Assembly (NCBI GenBank): GCA_002712285.1
Contig: PATC01000030.1
Span: 1-42,419 of the forward strand
Origin: Methanobacteriota archaeon
GTDB lineage: Archaea > Thermoplasmatota > Poseidoniia > Poseidoniales > Thalassarchaeaceae
Reading direction: 5' to 3'
DNA: 42,419 nucleotides
Shown here piece after piece: positions 14,742-24,620 of this stretch. A program made the position numbers and the translations under genes. Every line of letters begins with the position of its first letter. Within the stretch, counting starts at the first letter, position 1. The notes under the pieces are model-generated. The model ran no database searches and was not told the DNA's origin. It worked only from the letters and a program-made list of their open reading frames with translations.

Positions 14742-16621
14742 TTTAGCACCTCCATAGGAGGTGCCTCATCAAGGATACTGATGAGGTCTTTGTTTGGTGA
14801 AATTGTAGAGTTACTTGGATCCAAATGCATTGCTTGAAACAAACGAAGACCAAGGCCAATTTCAGGCATACCATCGAGTACTGAATTAAGGGCAGGTATC
14901 TCCGCATTCCATTCACGGATTCTTGGACCCATTTCGTGTAAGAATTCATCCAGAAGTCGAGGAGAAGTCGCAGTCCCTGCAGGGAGTTTAGGGCGGTCAA
15001 CTACAGACCTAGGGAGATCAGTCAATGCTGCAGCCTTTCTCAAAGCGATTTTCTCAAGTCCGACTAAAGGTAGTCGTTGGTCCATAGGTAATTTGTGAGA
15101 TAAAGAACGATGACGTCGACCTAGAAATGGAACACGGACTTCTAGACCGTGAGCCATGCTATGGCGATCAACTAAGCGTAGTTGGAAATTTGTCAACTGT
15201 CCTCTATCAAGTTCAAACTGCAATGTTGATTCTAGATTGGAAAAAACAGTAGATGGAGACGGGGGAGGTGATACCCATGCCTGTCCAGGACCAATTAAAT
15301 TTGAAGGTAGAGATTTAGATTCCAAAGCACGCGCTTCAGTGATATTCATCGATGCAAGTCGAGAGGCAACTTCTGTAGAATGTGATCTTAGGTCACGATA
15401 CCTTGGGTATCCTGCATGTAACTCATCTGCACCTTGGCCACACAAACCAACTGTGACATTCGACGACATTTTCTCGAAAAGAGGCTGGAAAAATAGAACA
15501 CTAACATCAAGATCTTCTCCATACCAACTCAAATCCGGGAGACGCTTCCAAAATACATCATCATCCATTGTCCAAGTTGTATGATCAAGATCCATGGCAG
15601 ATGCAACATCAGTAGCAGCAATGTGGTCAGGATTATCCTCACTCTCTGTGAGTGTCCAACATGTAGGGACAGGGCGATCTGCAATCTTAGCCGACTGATA
15701 TGCAAGTGCTGCAACCATGCTAGAATCGAGACCCCCCGAAAGAACGATACCAACGGGAACATCTGACATCAATCGATCTGCTAAATCGTGACGTAATCCA
15801 TCTAGAAGTTCCTCAGGAGAAGGGGATTTGGCATGAGATAACGGAGTGACACTGTCGGTAGAATACTGAGCAACACCGGTGAGAATTGCTCGACCGTTAC
15901 TATCGACTGACCATGTTTCGACAGTACCTGGTCGAACTTGAGCCACACCTTGGAACAAAGTAGTATTATCCAAGGGGTATTCAAATGCAAGACGAGCCAC
16001 GAGGGCATGCATATCCATCACAGGCGTGTATTCTGGATGCGCACGGAATGATTTAGCTTCAGAAGAGAAAAGCAGGGTCCCTTCAGAAGATTGCCAACGG
16101 AGAAGGGGTTTGACGCCCAAAGGGTCTCTACAAAGAATGAGTTCACTATACCGTGGATCCCAAAGTGCAAAACCCCAGATTCCGTCCAATCTTTGAATCC
16201 ATTCCACATGACGAAGTGCACGATTAGACCCTTTTGCTATCCTAAACCAACCGTGAGGTCCGCCTTCAGGAAATTCATTAGAAGAACTAGATGCTGAGAT
16301 TGCCTCTGAATGGGCCGCTAGAATAGACTCACCATCGCCATTTGTTCGAAACGGATAGGTGCTTCCGGAGCGAATCCTCCGATGATTGTAGATCTCTCCA
16401 TTCTGAATCAGAACACACCCATGATCACTGCCAATCGGCTGCTGCGACCCAGTTAAGTCAACAATAGCAAGGCGCGAATGACCAAAGGAGATGTAGGCGT
16501 TAGGCCCGAATACTTCATTCCAGGAACCAAAACCATCTGGTCCACGATGATGTAAACAAGACGCCATCTTAGCAGCGATGTCTGGGGCGTCGGGACCTAA
16601 TTGACCGGCGATGCCGCACAT
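14738..16621 (-). CDS. asnB: Asparagine synthase (glutamine-hydrolysing) family amidotransferase
   Basis: I start the gene at the ATG at 16621 (M-C-G-I-A-G, 627 residues) because the catalytic cysteine of the Ntn glutaminase domain must become residue 1 after Met removal; an upstream extension is open but unlikely. The glutaminase half has H-H-R-G-P-D-G, Q-N-G-E-I-Y-N-H and G-D-G-E-S. It carries an insertion of about 40 residues before R-L-D-G-I-W-G-F-A-L-W-D. The synthetase half has the PP-loop L-S-G-G-L-D-S-S and C-G-Q-G-A-D-E-L-H-A-G-Y, where the usual G-E-G-A-D-E-L-F-G-G-Y is modified. It transfers ammonia from glutamine to an acyl-adenylate, aspartate in classical AsnB. Overlap with the glutamate-cysteine ligase suggests a joint pathway, so the substrate is uncertain. 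Confidence 0.85.
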   Translation of the reverse strand: MCGIAGQLGPDAPDIAAKMASCLHHRGPDGFGSWNEVFGPNAYISFGHSRLAIVDLTGSQQPIGSDHGCVLIQNGEIYNHRRIRSGSTYPFRTNGDGESILAAHSEAISASSSSNEFPEGGPHGWFRIAKGSNRALRHVEWIQRLDGIWGFALWDPRYSELILCRDPLGVKPLLRWQSSEGTLLFSSEAKSFRAHPEYTPVMDMHALVARLAFEYPLDNTTLFQGVAQVRPGTVETWSVDSNGRAILTGVAQYSTDSVTPLSHAKSPSPEELLDGLRHDLADRLMSDVPVGIVLSGGLDSSMVAALAYQSAKIADRPVPTCWTLTESEDNPDHIAATDVASAMDLDHTTWTMDDDVFWKRLPDLSWYGEDLDVSVLFFQPLFEKMSSNVTVGLCGQGADELHAGYPRYRDLRSHSTEVASRLASMNITEARALESKSLPSNLIGPGQAWVSPPPSPSTVFSNLESTLQFELDRGQLTNFQLRLVDRHSMAHGLEVRVPFLGRRHRSLSHKLPMDQRLPLVGLEKIALRKAAALTDLPRSVVDRPKLPAGTATSPRLLDEFLHEMGPRIREWNAEIPALNSVLDGMPEIGLGLRLFQAMHLDPSNSTISPNKDLISILDEAPPMEVLN

Positions 16622-16661
16622 ACCCATGTCTTGAAGTCGATTTGCTTTCAATCGTTGTGGA

Positions 16662-16811
16662 TTACCAAAATCGGACAAAGATCCAAACAGACAAGACCAT
16701 AGCTAAAAGGTAGACAAAGAGGTACGTATTCTGAGAAATTCCAGCCGACCACACCTTAGTAGGTCCAGAGTCAGGTACGTCGACTGTGACAGAACGCTCC
16801 TTAGTCGCCAT
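16662..16811 (-). CDS. 49-residue single-pass membrane protein
   Basis: The reverse strand has ATG at 16811-16809, 49 codons and TAA at 16664-16662. The product is a polar N-terminal half (M-A-T-K-E-R-S-V-T-V-D-V-P-D) and one C-terminal membrane helix (T-Y-L-F-V-Y-L-L-A-M-V-L-S-V-W-I-F-V) ending R-F-W. It lies 47 bases downstream of the polyprenol-kinase-like gene and 40 bases upstream of the asparagine synthase start, in the same direction, so it fills what would otherwise be an empty gap. TTTACAAT about 20-28 bases before the ATG could be a TATA box. The function is unknown. Confidence 0.5.
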   Translation of the reverse strand: MATKERSVTVDVPDSGPTKVWSAGISQNTYLFVYLLAMVLSVWIFVRFW

Positions 16812-16858
16812 AACCGTCCGACCTGAATTCGGATTGTAAATCTAACCCGAAGAATGAA

Positions 16859-17509
16859 TCAAAGGAATGGAGAAAGAAGCATCACGAATCCAAGAGGAAT
16901 GAGTAACATTGTCGCATTGTCATCAATCCAAGGCAAACGTGGCCACTCAGAAGCAACAACAAGGGCTGATACAAAGGGCACAATGATGTAAGGGGTACCT
17001 ACAAAGTAAGCACAAAAGATCCAGATTGCTAATGTGGATAGGTAGCCACAGAGGATTACCTTCTCTGTCGAAACATTTGCACGACGGAGTTCTCCAAGTA
17101 TTGGGTCAACGAGTGTAAGACCGAGAATTAGAGGGAGCCCATATGCTGCACCGTTCATGCCCTCATCAGGTGCGATGAGTAACGTGAGACAAACCGATGT
17201 ACCTCCCCAAAAAAAGGCCGAAGGTTGACTACTCTCGTATTCTCGTTGGCCAAAAACAACTATCCCGATTCGCAGCCTAATGACTTCTGAGAGGATGATG
17301 GCAAAAGCACAAACACTGACTATTTGCTTCGGCTCTAAACCAGTAAATGAGGAAACAAAATCGGCCTCCCAGTAGTAAATTATTGGAATAATAACCATTG
17401 CAAGATGGATGAATCTTCTGAACAAATGTCCTGAGAGACCCCCAACAGAGTGAGGAACGTGATCATTCAGGTTCTCTTCAATATCTTCAACTGATACAAC
17501 ATCAGACAT
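16859..17509 (-). CDS. Polytopic membrane protein, possibly dolichol/phytol kinase-like
   Basis: The 216 residues have about six or seven hydrophobic helices. F-R-R-F-I-H-L near the first helix recalls the R-K-x-x-H-L start of CTP-dependent polyprenol kinases (SEC59/VTE5 family), and L-T-L-V-D-P-I-L-G-E-L stands where those proteins have G-D-x-x-A/G. If correct, it phosphorylates a polyprenol used as a glycan or lipid carrier, which would suit the nearby glycosyltransferase. The motif match is loose; a CDP-alcohol-related or unrelated membrane protein remains possible. It is 29 bases downstream of MeaB on the same strand. Confidence 0.5.
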   Translation of the reverse strand: MSDVVSVEDIEENLNDHVPHSVGGLSGHLFRRFIHLAMVIIPIIYYWEADFVSSFTGLEPKQIVSVCAFAIILSEVIRLRIGIVVFGQREYESSQPSAFFWGGTSVCLTLLIAPDEGMNGAAYGLPLILGLTLVDPILGELRRANVSTEKVILCGYLSTLAIWIFCAYFVGTPYIIVPFVSALVVASEWPRLPWIDDNATMLLIPLGFVMLLSPFL

Positions 17510-17538
17510 CTGAATCGCCCTTTGAATCGTATTTCTAT

Positions 17539-18474
17539 CTAAGCATCTTCCGGCTGAAGTAGCTCTTGAACTGCCTGTTGAAGGCTTACTTCACCATCAC
17601 CGAGACGCCTCACTAAATCCTCTAATCGATTGTCTGAAAGTACTGTTTGTTGCAAGGATTCGAGAAGACGGAGCCGCCAACGCATTGAAGATACAGTATC
17701 ACTAGGTATCAAATTCTCAATTGTCTCAACCAAGTCAACAACACCAGTATGGTTTAGAGCACTGACTAGGAGAACAGGCACAGTTGATGCCCTACCAAAT
17801 TCCAGACCACTACGTAAATCAGAAGCGGCCTGTTCAGCACCAGGTAAGTCGGACTTATTCACGACTACAACATCTGCCATCTCTAGAATCCCTGCTTTCT
17901 CGGCCTGAACTATGTCACCACGCTCTGGCCCCTCTACCAATAATACATGATCTGCAATCGATACGATGCCAAGTTCAGTTTGACCAACTCCTGCTGTCTC
18001 GATAAGAATACGGTCGTGACCAGCATGTGCTAACGCATCTGCCATGGCGCTCAAACGAAACGGGAGAGAGCCAACTGCATCTCTAGTTGCAACACTACGC
18101 ACATAGATTCGCTCATCTGCACCACTCTCCTCCATCCGCATACGGTCGCCAAGCAAAGAACCGCCTGAAACTGGCGAAGATGGATCAATACAAAGCACTG
18201 CTACTCGTTGTCCTCGGTCAGAAAAAGCGGAGGCAAGACGATCAGTCAACACGGACTTTCCAACTCCAGGAGGTCCAGTAATGCCAAGTGAACGCGAAGC
18301 GGGAGGATTTTGCACAGTATCAATGGCTGTAGTATCTCCTGATTGAATCAAAGAAAGTAGACGAGCAAGAGATCTCCGAGAACCATTCTTGGCCTCATTG
18401 AGTAGAGAAATAGAATCCAAACGATCAACTCCTACGCCAATCGCTGCCCTCTCCAACACCGCATGGTGAACCAT
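17539..18474 (-). CDS. meaB: MeaB/ArgK-type GTPase, methylmalonyl-CoA mutase chaperone
   Basis: A G3E-family GTPase. It has Walker [16 protein letters not shown] after the first strand, E-T-A-G-V-G-Q-T-E and the guanine-specificity motif [16 protein letters not shown] and the overall length match MeaB, which guards the B12 cofactor of methylmalonyl-CoA mutase. The adjacent B12 subunit gene, overlapping its 5' end, supports this. ATG 18474 gives 311 residues, but a TTG at 18420, just behind GTAGGAG, would avoid most of the overlap and starts nearer the family's usual N-terminus; the choice is open. Confidence 0.9.
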   Translation of the reverse strand: MVHHAVLERAAIGVGVDRLDSISLLNEAKNGSRRSLARLLSLIQSGDTTAIDTVQNPPASRSLGITGPPGVGKSVLTDRLASAFSDRGQRVAVLCIDPSSPVSGGSLLGDRMRMEESGADERIYVRSVATRDAVGSLPFRLSAMADALAHAGHDRILIETAGVGQTELGIVSIADHVLLVEGPERGDIVQAEKAGILEMADVVVVNKSDLPGAEQAASDLRSGLEFGRASTVPVLLVSALNHTGVVDLVETIENLIPSDTVSSMRWRLRLLESLQQTVLSDNRLEDLVRRLGDGEVSLQQAVQELLQPEDA

Positions 18475-18871
18475 TTGCGCGACGCTCAACGACCTCTTCA
18501 AGGAAAGAGAGGACCTCATCAGTTGGAGTTCCAGGACCAAATATCCCTCTTACTCCAGCCTCATGCAATGCCGGACGGTCAGCTTGAGGAATAATGCCTC
18601 CGCCAAATACTACAACGTCACCTAAACCGGCCTCGTTCAGCAATTCACATACACGTGGAAACAGGAATGCATGCGCTCCGGAAAGAGATGAAAGACCAAC
18701 AATGCTTGCGTCTTCATCTTCGACAATCCTGACAATTTCCTCTGGTGTCCTACGAAGTCCGGTGTAAATGACTTCATGACCCGCATCGCGAAGGGCTCTA
18801 GCAACGACTTTGGCACCGCGATCATGCCCATCGAGGCCCGGTTTGGCCACCACGATACGCAGGCGGGTCAT
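18425..18871 (-). CDS. mcmA2: Methylmalonyl-CoA mutase, B12-binding small subunit
   Basis: The 148 residues form a stand-alone cobalamin-binding domain. D14-G-H16-D-R-G19 is the base-off/His-on signature whose His replaces the lower ligand of B12. S-S-L-S-G-A-H and G-G-G-I-I-P follow at the expected places of the Rossmann-like fold. It pairs with a separate substrate-binding large subunit (not in this window) to convert (R)-methylmalonyl-CoA to succinyl-CoA. MeaB is directly downstream and overlaps it. The acyl-CoA carboxylase genes diverge from it, so the steps propionyl-CoA to succinyl-CoA are largely collected here. Confidence 0.92.
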   Translation of the reverse strand: MTRLRIVVAKPGLDGHDRGAKVVARALRDAGHEVIYTGLRRTPEEIVRIVEDEDASIVGLSSLSGAHAFLFPRVCELLNEAGLGDVVVFGGGIIPQADRPALHEAGVRGIFGPGTPTDEVLSFLEEVVERRANGSPCGVGEGSDWRRS

Positions 18872-18941
18872 GGAGTTGGACTAATCCGCCTCGTCTTGAA
18901 CCAACCGACTAGTTTGAATGGGCTCCAGAGGGGTATGAATT

Positions 18942-20519
18942 ATGGGCAGGTTGCACGAACAAGAGGGCATGGAGACGACTGAAGACCGGCTCCAAGACCT
19001 TCGCAAGAGGAAAACTCAAGCACAAATGGGCGGGGGCCAAGGGAGGATCGATGCTCAACATAACAAGGGCAAAATGACTGCTCGTGAGCGATTAGAAGCT
19101 TTTCTCGATGAAGGAACATTTCAGGAAATTGACGCCCTAGTTGAGCATCGATGCAATGATTTTGGCATGGATAAGAATGTCATCCCAGGTGATGGCGTCG
19201 TCTGCGGATATGGTACGATCGAAGGACGGACTGTTTACTGCTACGCTCAAGATTTCACCGTTTATGGAGGCAGCCTTGGGGAGATGCATGGCCTCAAAAT
19301 CTGCAAACTTCTCGATATGGCGCTGAAAACAGGAGCACCTGTCGTAGGTATGAACGATAGCGGAGGAGCTAGAATTCAGGAAGGCGTGGCATCACTAGGT
19401 TCCTACGCTGAGATATTCTTCAGAAACGTGCGAGCAAGTGGCATCATTCCTCAAATCTCCATCATCATGGGTCCATGTGCAGGTGGGGCAGTATACAGTC
19501 CAGCAATTACGGACTTCGTAGTGATGGTTGATCAAACTGCTCACATGTTTATCACCGGCCCTGAGGTGATTAAGACCGTTACAAATGAGGAAGTTAGTTT
19601 TGAGGAACTAGGCGGAGCAAATACACACGCTTCACGTTCAGGGGTTACTCATTTCACTGCACAAAGTGACGAAGATGCTCTTGATCTCGTTCGTGACCTA
19701 CTTGGACATCTGCCGTCGAATAATCTGGAGAGAACTCCTTCGCGTAACACAGGTAAACCTTCAGTGGACGAGGATACATTACGTGCCCTTGTTCCCTCGG
19801 ATCCATCGAAACCCTACGATGTGATGACTGCTATCGAAGGAATCGTCGACTATGGTGCATTCCTAGAGGTACAGGCCGATTTTGCACAGAATATTGTTTG
19901 TGGATTCGCCCGACTCAACGGTAACTCCGTCGGCATCGTTGCGAACCAACCTAAGGTTCTCGCAGGATGTCTCGATATTGATGCGTCCGTGAAAGCTGCA
20001 AGGTTTGTTCGATTCTGCGATGCGTTCAACATTCCACTCGTAACACTCGTTGATGTGCCGGGATTCCTTCCTGGTGCGAGTCAAGAATGGGGAGGTATCA
20101 TTCGTCATGGAGCGAAACTCCTCTATGCTTACGCCGAAGCAACGGTACCTAAGCTCACCGTGATTCTCCGTAAGGCCTACGGCGGAGCGTACGACGTAAT
20201 GTCATCAAAACATATCAGAGGCGACTACAATATCGCTTGGCCTACAGCTCAACTTGCCGTAATGGGTGCAGATGGAGCCGTACAAATCATCCATCGTCGT
20301 CGAATCAAAAATGCTGCAAACCCCGAACAAGAACGTGCACGCCTTGTGGAGGACTATACAGAATCCTTCGCAACTCCATACAAGGCTGCATCATTGGGCT
20401 ACCTCGACGACGTAATCGACCCTACAGAAACACGTGATCGTCTGATTCGAGCCCTTGGCCATCTTATGGATAAAGAAGAGACACGTCCGGCAAGAAAGCA
20501 TGGAAATATACCCCTGTGA
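18942..20519 (+). CDS. pccB: Acyl-CoA (probably propionyl-CoA) carboxylase beta subunit
   Basis: The 525 residues (516 if ATG 18969 is used) are a carboxyltransferase of the PccB/AccD5 type. M-T-A-R-E-R-L near the N-terminus, [22 protein letters not shown], and in the C-terminal half [15 protein letters not shown] and W-P-T-A are the usual acyl-CoA and biotin oxyanion-site blocks. It transfers CO2 from biotin to an acyl-CoA. Propionyl-CoA is favoured because the methylmalonyl-CoA mutase subunit and MeaB are next door; acetyl-CoA cannot be excluded. Two downstream genes form an operon with it. No biotin carboxylase gene is present. Confidence 0.92.
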   Translation: MGRLHEQEGMETTEDRLQDLRKRKTQAQMGGGQGRIDAQHNKGKMTARERLEAFLDEGTFQEIDALVEHRCNDFGMDKNVIPGDGVVCGYGTIEGRTVYCYAQDFTVYGGSLGEMHGLKICKLLDMALKTGAPVVGMNDSGGARIQEGVASLGSYAEIFFRNVRASGIIPQISIIMGPCAGGAVYSPAITDFVVMVDQTAHMFITGPEVIKTVTNEEVSFEELGGANTHASRSGVTHFTAQSDEDALDLVRDLLGHLPSNNLERTPSRNTGKPSVDEDTLRALVPSDPSKPYDVMTAIEGIVDYGAFLEVQADFAQNIVCGFARLNGNSVGIVANQPKVLAGCLDIDASVKAARFVRFCDAFNIPLVTLVDVPGFLPGASQEWGGIIRHGAKLLYAYAEATVPKLTVILRKAYGGAYDVMSSKHIRGDYNIAWPTAQLAVMGADGAVQIIHRRRIKNAANPEQERARLVEDYTESFATPYKAASLGYLDDVIDPTETRDRLIRALGHLMDKEETRPARKHGNIPL

Positions 20520-20528
20520 GGCATACAA

Positions 20529-20786
20529 ATGGACTCAGAGCCTACATTCACAGAACAGGTAGGGAGAATTCTGCGCGAATCTCGGGATGCAGAGTTAGTG
20601 AATGACAACACGAAAATCCGTCTAGCTGTGGCCATGGCTATCCGCCTACATACACAGAACGTTTCAGAAAATCGTGCTGATATTGGTCGAATGTTAGGTC
20701 CCGCTTACGCTCAAGACCACCGCAATAACCGCTTCGGGCGCCCTTCATTACTGAAAAATCGAAGCAGCCGTAGCACTTGGAGGTGA
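20529..20786 (+). CDS. Small hydrophilic protein of the carboxylase operon
   Basis: The 85 residues have no signal or membrane helix. The first 60 are helical (E-Q-V-G-R-I-L-R-E-S-R-D-A-E, then R-L-A-V-A-M-A-I-R-L-H), and the tail is basic (N-R-F-G-R-P-S-L-L-K-N-R). It starts 9 bases after the beta subunit stop, and the ribosome site of the next gene (GGAGGTGA) overlaps its last codons. Small extra subunits are known from other carboxylases (epsilon in actinobacteria, PccX in haloarchaea). A similar assembly role is plausible by position, but no homology is claimed. Confidence 0.6.
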   Translation: MDSEPTFTEQVGRILRESRDAELVNDNTKIRLAVAMAIRLHTQNVSENRADIGRMLGPAYAQDHRNNRFGRPSLLKNRSSRSTWR

Positions 20787-20791
20787 ACCAT

Positions 20792-21211
20792 ATGGAGACC
20801 TATGAGATTGAAATCGATGGGGAGAAATTCTCTGTCGATATTGAGGAAGGAGAGGATGGTAATCTGAGCGCTTCAGTTGGAGGTATCACTTACAACATCA
20901 CCCTACCTGAAGGCGCCGAGGTAGCAACTCCTAGGCGACGTAGCACAGGTGGGAAAAGTCGAGGGAAATCTGGAACAGTCTCAACAAGCATCCCTGGCAA
21001 GATTGTCACTCTCGAAGTAGCCCCTGGGGATTTAGTAAATGAAGGCCAAGTTATTCTCATCCTTGAGGCAATGAAAATGCAAAATGAGGTAACAGCTCCT
21101 GTAACTGGAACTGTAAGCGCAGTAAACTGTGCAGAAGGAGATAATGTCGAAGCAAATATGGCATTGGTGGTAATCGATCCCGAAACGACTGAAGATGAAG
21201 TTCCAGAATGA
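20792..21211 (+). CDS. Biotin carboxyl carrier protein
   Basis: The ATG at 20792 follows a strong GGAGGTGA and gives 139 residues. The C-terminal 75 residues are a biotinyl domain: S-I-P-G-K-I-V, then E-A-M-K95-M-Q with the biotinylated lysine, then N-E-V-T-A-P-V-T-G and a final hydrophobic strand. The N-terminal half has a short beta domain (Y-E-I-E-I-D-G-E-K-F-S-V-D) and a basic linker (R-R-R-S-T-G-G-K-S-R-G-K). It carries CO2 as carboxybiotin between the missing biotin carboxylase and the beta subunit. The ligase fusion at 325 is a candidate to biotinylate it. Confidence 0.93.
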   Translation: METYEIEIDGEKFSVDIEEGEDGNLSASVGGITYNITLPEGAEVATPRRRSTGGKSRGKSGTVSTSIPGKIVTLEVAPGDLVNEGQVILILEAMKMQNEVTAPVTGTVSAVNCAEGDNVEANMALVVIDPETTEDEVPE

Positions 21212-21257
21212 AACTACAAGCAATCATTGAAGTGATGTGAGGTGGAGAGGATATTGG

Positions 21258-21488
21258 ATGCCGAATTGTGACCACCCAGGATGCACCGAGGATGGTGAGG
21301 TCATTTCACGACTCTCACCGGAAGGTTTCCTTGTGGCAACTGGCAAGAAAGCATACTCATTCAGGGAGGCGTATCGGCGTTTCCACTATTGCATGAAACA
21401 TCATGATGAACTCATGACTAATGTCTGGTCTAGAGTCAGGACTCCAGACGACAAGTCCGACGATCATCCTGCTCCCACTATGGTTTGA
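21258..21488 (+). CDS. Small putative zinc-binding protein
   Basis: The 76-residue product opens C-D-H-P-G-C and later has F-H-Y-C-M-K-H-H, so two Cys from C-x4-C and Cys/His from C-x2-H-H could form one zinc site. No named zinc-finger family was recognised. The acidic C-terminal tail (P-D-D-K-S-D-D-H-P) is probably disordered. It follows the biotin carrier by 46 bases on the same strand, with GTGGAGAGG about 9 bases before the ATG, and may be read from the same transcript. Confidence 0.55.
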   Translation: MPNCDHPGCTEDGEVISRLSPEGFLVATGKKAYSFREAYRRFHYCMKHHDELMTNVWSRVRTPDDKSDDHPAPTMV

Positions 21489-21557
21489 ATCCAAATCGTA
21501 TGATTTTCTCGGCATTCGTTATATCAGGTAGACCCTGAGTAGAAATTATGGCTATGC

Positions 21558-21773
21558 TTGACTTCTTTGGGACGCCAGAAGAACTTCGATGGTTCGCAAT
21601 GGGCAATCACCGCTCACGGAGAGGTATTCATTCAACCGTATGGGTGGACAATCCACGCAACTAGTGGATCAATCATCATCTCATGTGTAATGTGCGCACT
21701 ACTCGCTGCTGCGATGCATCCACCGGTTCTACCTAACGGCCCAAATTTGGTCGACGAAGATACAGGCGAGTGA
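21558..21773 (+). CDS. Possible small single-pass membrane protein (start uncertain)
   Basis: The open frame runs from 21543; its only usable start is TTG 21558, giving 71 residues. The product has a polar N-terminus, Y-G-W-T-I-H, one helix (S-I-I-I-S-C-V-M-C-A-L-L-A-A-A-M) and an acidic tail. An ATG at 21548 lies 22-28 bases after the TATA-like TTATATC at 21520-21526 but is in a different frame, which stops after 38 codons. A single-base shift near GGGAC at about 21570 would join the two. The 3' end abuts the glutamate dehydrogenase stop. The family is unknown. Confidence 0.4.
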   Translation: MTSLGRQKNFDGSQWAITAHGEVFIQPYGWTIHATSGSIIISCVMCALLAAAMHPPVLPNGPNLVDEDTGE

Positions 21774-23180
<1,407 letters not shown>

Positions 23181-23192
23181 CTAGTCACCTCG

Positions 23193-23200
23193 CTTATTAA
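23193..23200 (-). promoter_or_regulatory. Putative TATA box of glutamate dehydrogenase
   Basis: The reverse strand reads TTAATAAG about 55 bases upstream of the dehydrogenase ATG. It lies in a small inverted repeat (CTCG ... CGAG). This would give a leader of about 30 bases. The call is motif-based only. Confidence 0.3.
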
Positions 23201-23231
23201 CGAGAGCCAGTAGTGAAACCTAAGGAGGAAA

Positions 23232-23253
23232 TCATGAGTTATATCACTCATGA
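23232..23253. repeat. Perfect 8-bp inverted repeat around a TATA-like core
   Basis: TCATGAGT, a 6-base spacer TATATC, then ACTCATGA. The arms are perfectly complementary. The element covers the stop codon of the HD-phosphohydrolase gene and lies about 95-115 bases upstream of the glutamate dehydrogenase start. It could be an operator or a weak hairpin; it has no T-run and so is not a standard terminator. Confidence 0.5.
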
Positions 23254-24564
23254 GTAGATAATTCGTTCAGCTATCACAGCGACATCCTTGACCGCTTCAG
23301 GTAGAGTGATGACGGACATCGCATTCTGGCTTACTTGGCGCTTTCTCAATGCATCAGCAATTGGAGTATGTTCCTTGAACCAACGTGTTCGGCCATCTTT
23401 ACCAACCACCCGGACATCAACTGCAGCCATACGTGGTTCTGAAAGAAGGAGTTTGACAGACGGGACGTCTATTGCCACGTAGCCTGGGTCTAAGCCTGCA
23501 CGCTGTGCTATCTGATCTTCAATCTGTATCCGATCTTCAGAATGTGTAGCGAGGTGGACTAATCTATCGATTTGCTCAGATGTCAACTCATCCATCCGAC
23601 GCGTGATACTATTCTTCATCAAACGACGATATTTCAGACGCTTCAAAATATCACGTGAGAATGGGCCTGCCTGATCGAGAGCATGCCATACTTCGGCATC
23701 AACCATACGTTGCATCTGTCTCGCTTCAGGTAAAAGGTCACCAGCACGCTCGACTGCCCGAGAGAGCATTACCTCAGTGATTCGAGTAACTCGATGGAAA
23801 TAGACAGCACTGTACATCAGAGCACGAGCAGTCATCATGCCTTCAAGAGCGGAAAGACCACCTTCTGTCACCGCAATATCTCCACCATGACGTGTGAGGC
23901 ATTGAATGAGGCGATCGTGATCGATAATTCCATGACGTACACCCGTGAAATGAGCGTCACGAAGAAGATAATCCATCTGATCACAATCTACAGGGCCATG
24001 CACGAGGTTAGCAAGAGTATGGTCGGCAGATTCGAAGGATTCTGCTCCTTCACCCCAGTGAAACAAATTCCTCTCTTTACCACCTGCATCCGGACCACGA
24101 ATTAGCGAGGCTACCTCTTGTGGATCGATTCCATGCGACTCTAGAATCTCAGGAACCGTTTGACGCTTGCCGAGAATCCGTTGCTCATCATCTGAAAGTA
24201 TCTCATAATCCCCTGTGATGATACCCTCTGTAATATGCATGTGATCGGCCCCCCCACGCTCATGCAAGATGTGTTCCAATGTATGCGAATAAGGACCATG
24301 CCCCACATCATGAAGCATCCCTGCAACTTCTACAGTCATACACTCATGAGGGTCGAGATCCAGACTTGAAGCCATCCGCCCAGCAAGGTGTGAAACTCCA
24401 AGAGAATGCTCAAAACGGGTATGGTGTGCACCGGGAAATACAAGATGGGCGAGCCCAAGTTGCTTGATGTGACTTAGTTTATTGAACTCCGGTGTCGCAA
24501 GCAGATCTTCGCGAACTCCATCAATCTCGAAGGAGCCATGGATGGTGTCATTGATGACCTTCAT
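23248..24564 (-). CDS. HD-superfamily phosphohydrolase (SAMHD1/COG1078-like)
   Basis: The 438 residues have the arrangement of COG1078/SAMHD1-type proteins. It begins V-I-N-D-T-I-H-G, followed by T-R-F-E-H53-S-L-G, the metal motif A-G-M-L-H85-D86-V-G-H-G-P-Y-S-H, and later V-D-C-D-Q-M-D-Y-L-L-R-D-A-H with the final Asp ligand. These H...HD...D residues bind the metals that cleave phosphate bonds, in SAMHD1 the triphosphate of dNTPs. The exact nucleotide substrate is not predictable here. It is cytoplasmic, in the same direction as the dehydrogenase downstream but separated by 109 bases. Confidence 0.88.
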   Translation of the reverse strand: MKVINDTIHGSFEIDGVREDLLATPEFNKLSHIKQLGLAHLVFPGAHHTRFEHSLGVSHLAGRMASSLDLDPHECMTVEVAGMLHDVGHGPYSHTLEHILHERGGADHMHITEGIITGDYEILSDDEQRILGKRQTVPEILESHGIDPQEVASLIRGPDAGGKERNLFHWGEGAESFESADHTLANLVHGPVDCDQMDYLLRDAHFTGVRHGIIDHDRLIQCLTRHGGDIAVTEGGLSALEGMMTARALMYSAVYFHRVTRITEVMLSRAVERAGDLLPEARQMQRMVDAEVWHALDQAGPFSRDILKRLKYRRLMKNSITRRMDELTSEQIDRLVHLATHSEDRIQIEDQIAQRAGLDPGYVAIDVPSVKLLLSEPRMAAVDVRVVGKDGRTRWFKEHTPIADALRKRQVSQNAMSVITLPEAVKDVAVIAERIIYS

Positions 24565-24620
24565 TGTAGGGGGAGCCTTACACTCTCATCATCAATGCTA
24601 CGCTCGAACGAAGAACAACC

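Noticed and set aside
15156-15584. 142-residue rightward frame inside the asparagine synthase gene
   Set aside because: Antisense to a strongly supported gene and with no motif or hydrophobic pattern of its own.
16622-16678. 19-residue N-terminal extension of the asparagine synthase
   Set aside because: It would bury the catalytic cysteine, which must be at position 2 after Met for glutaminase activity; it also runs into the small gene at 16662.
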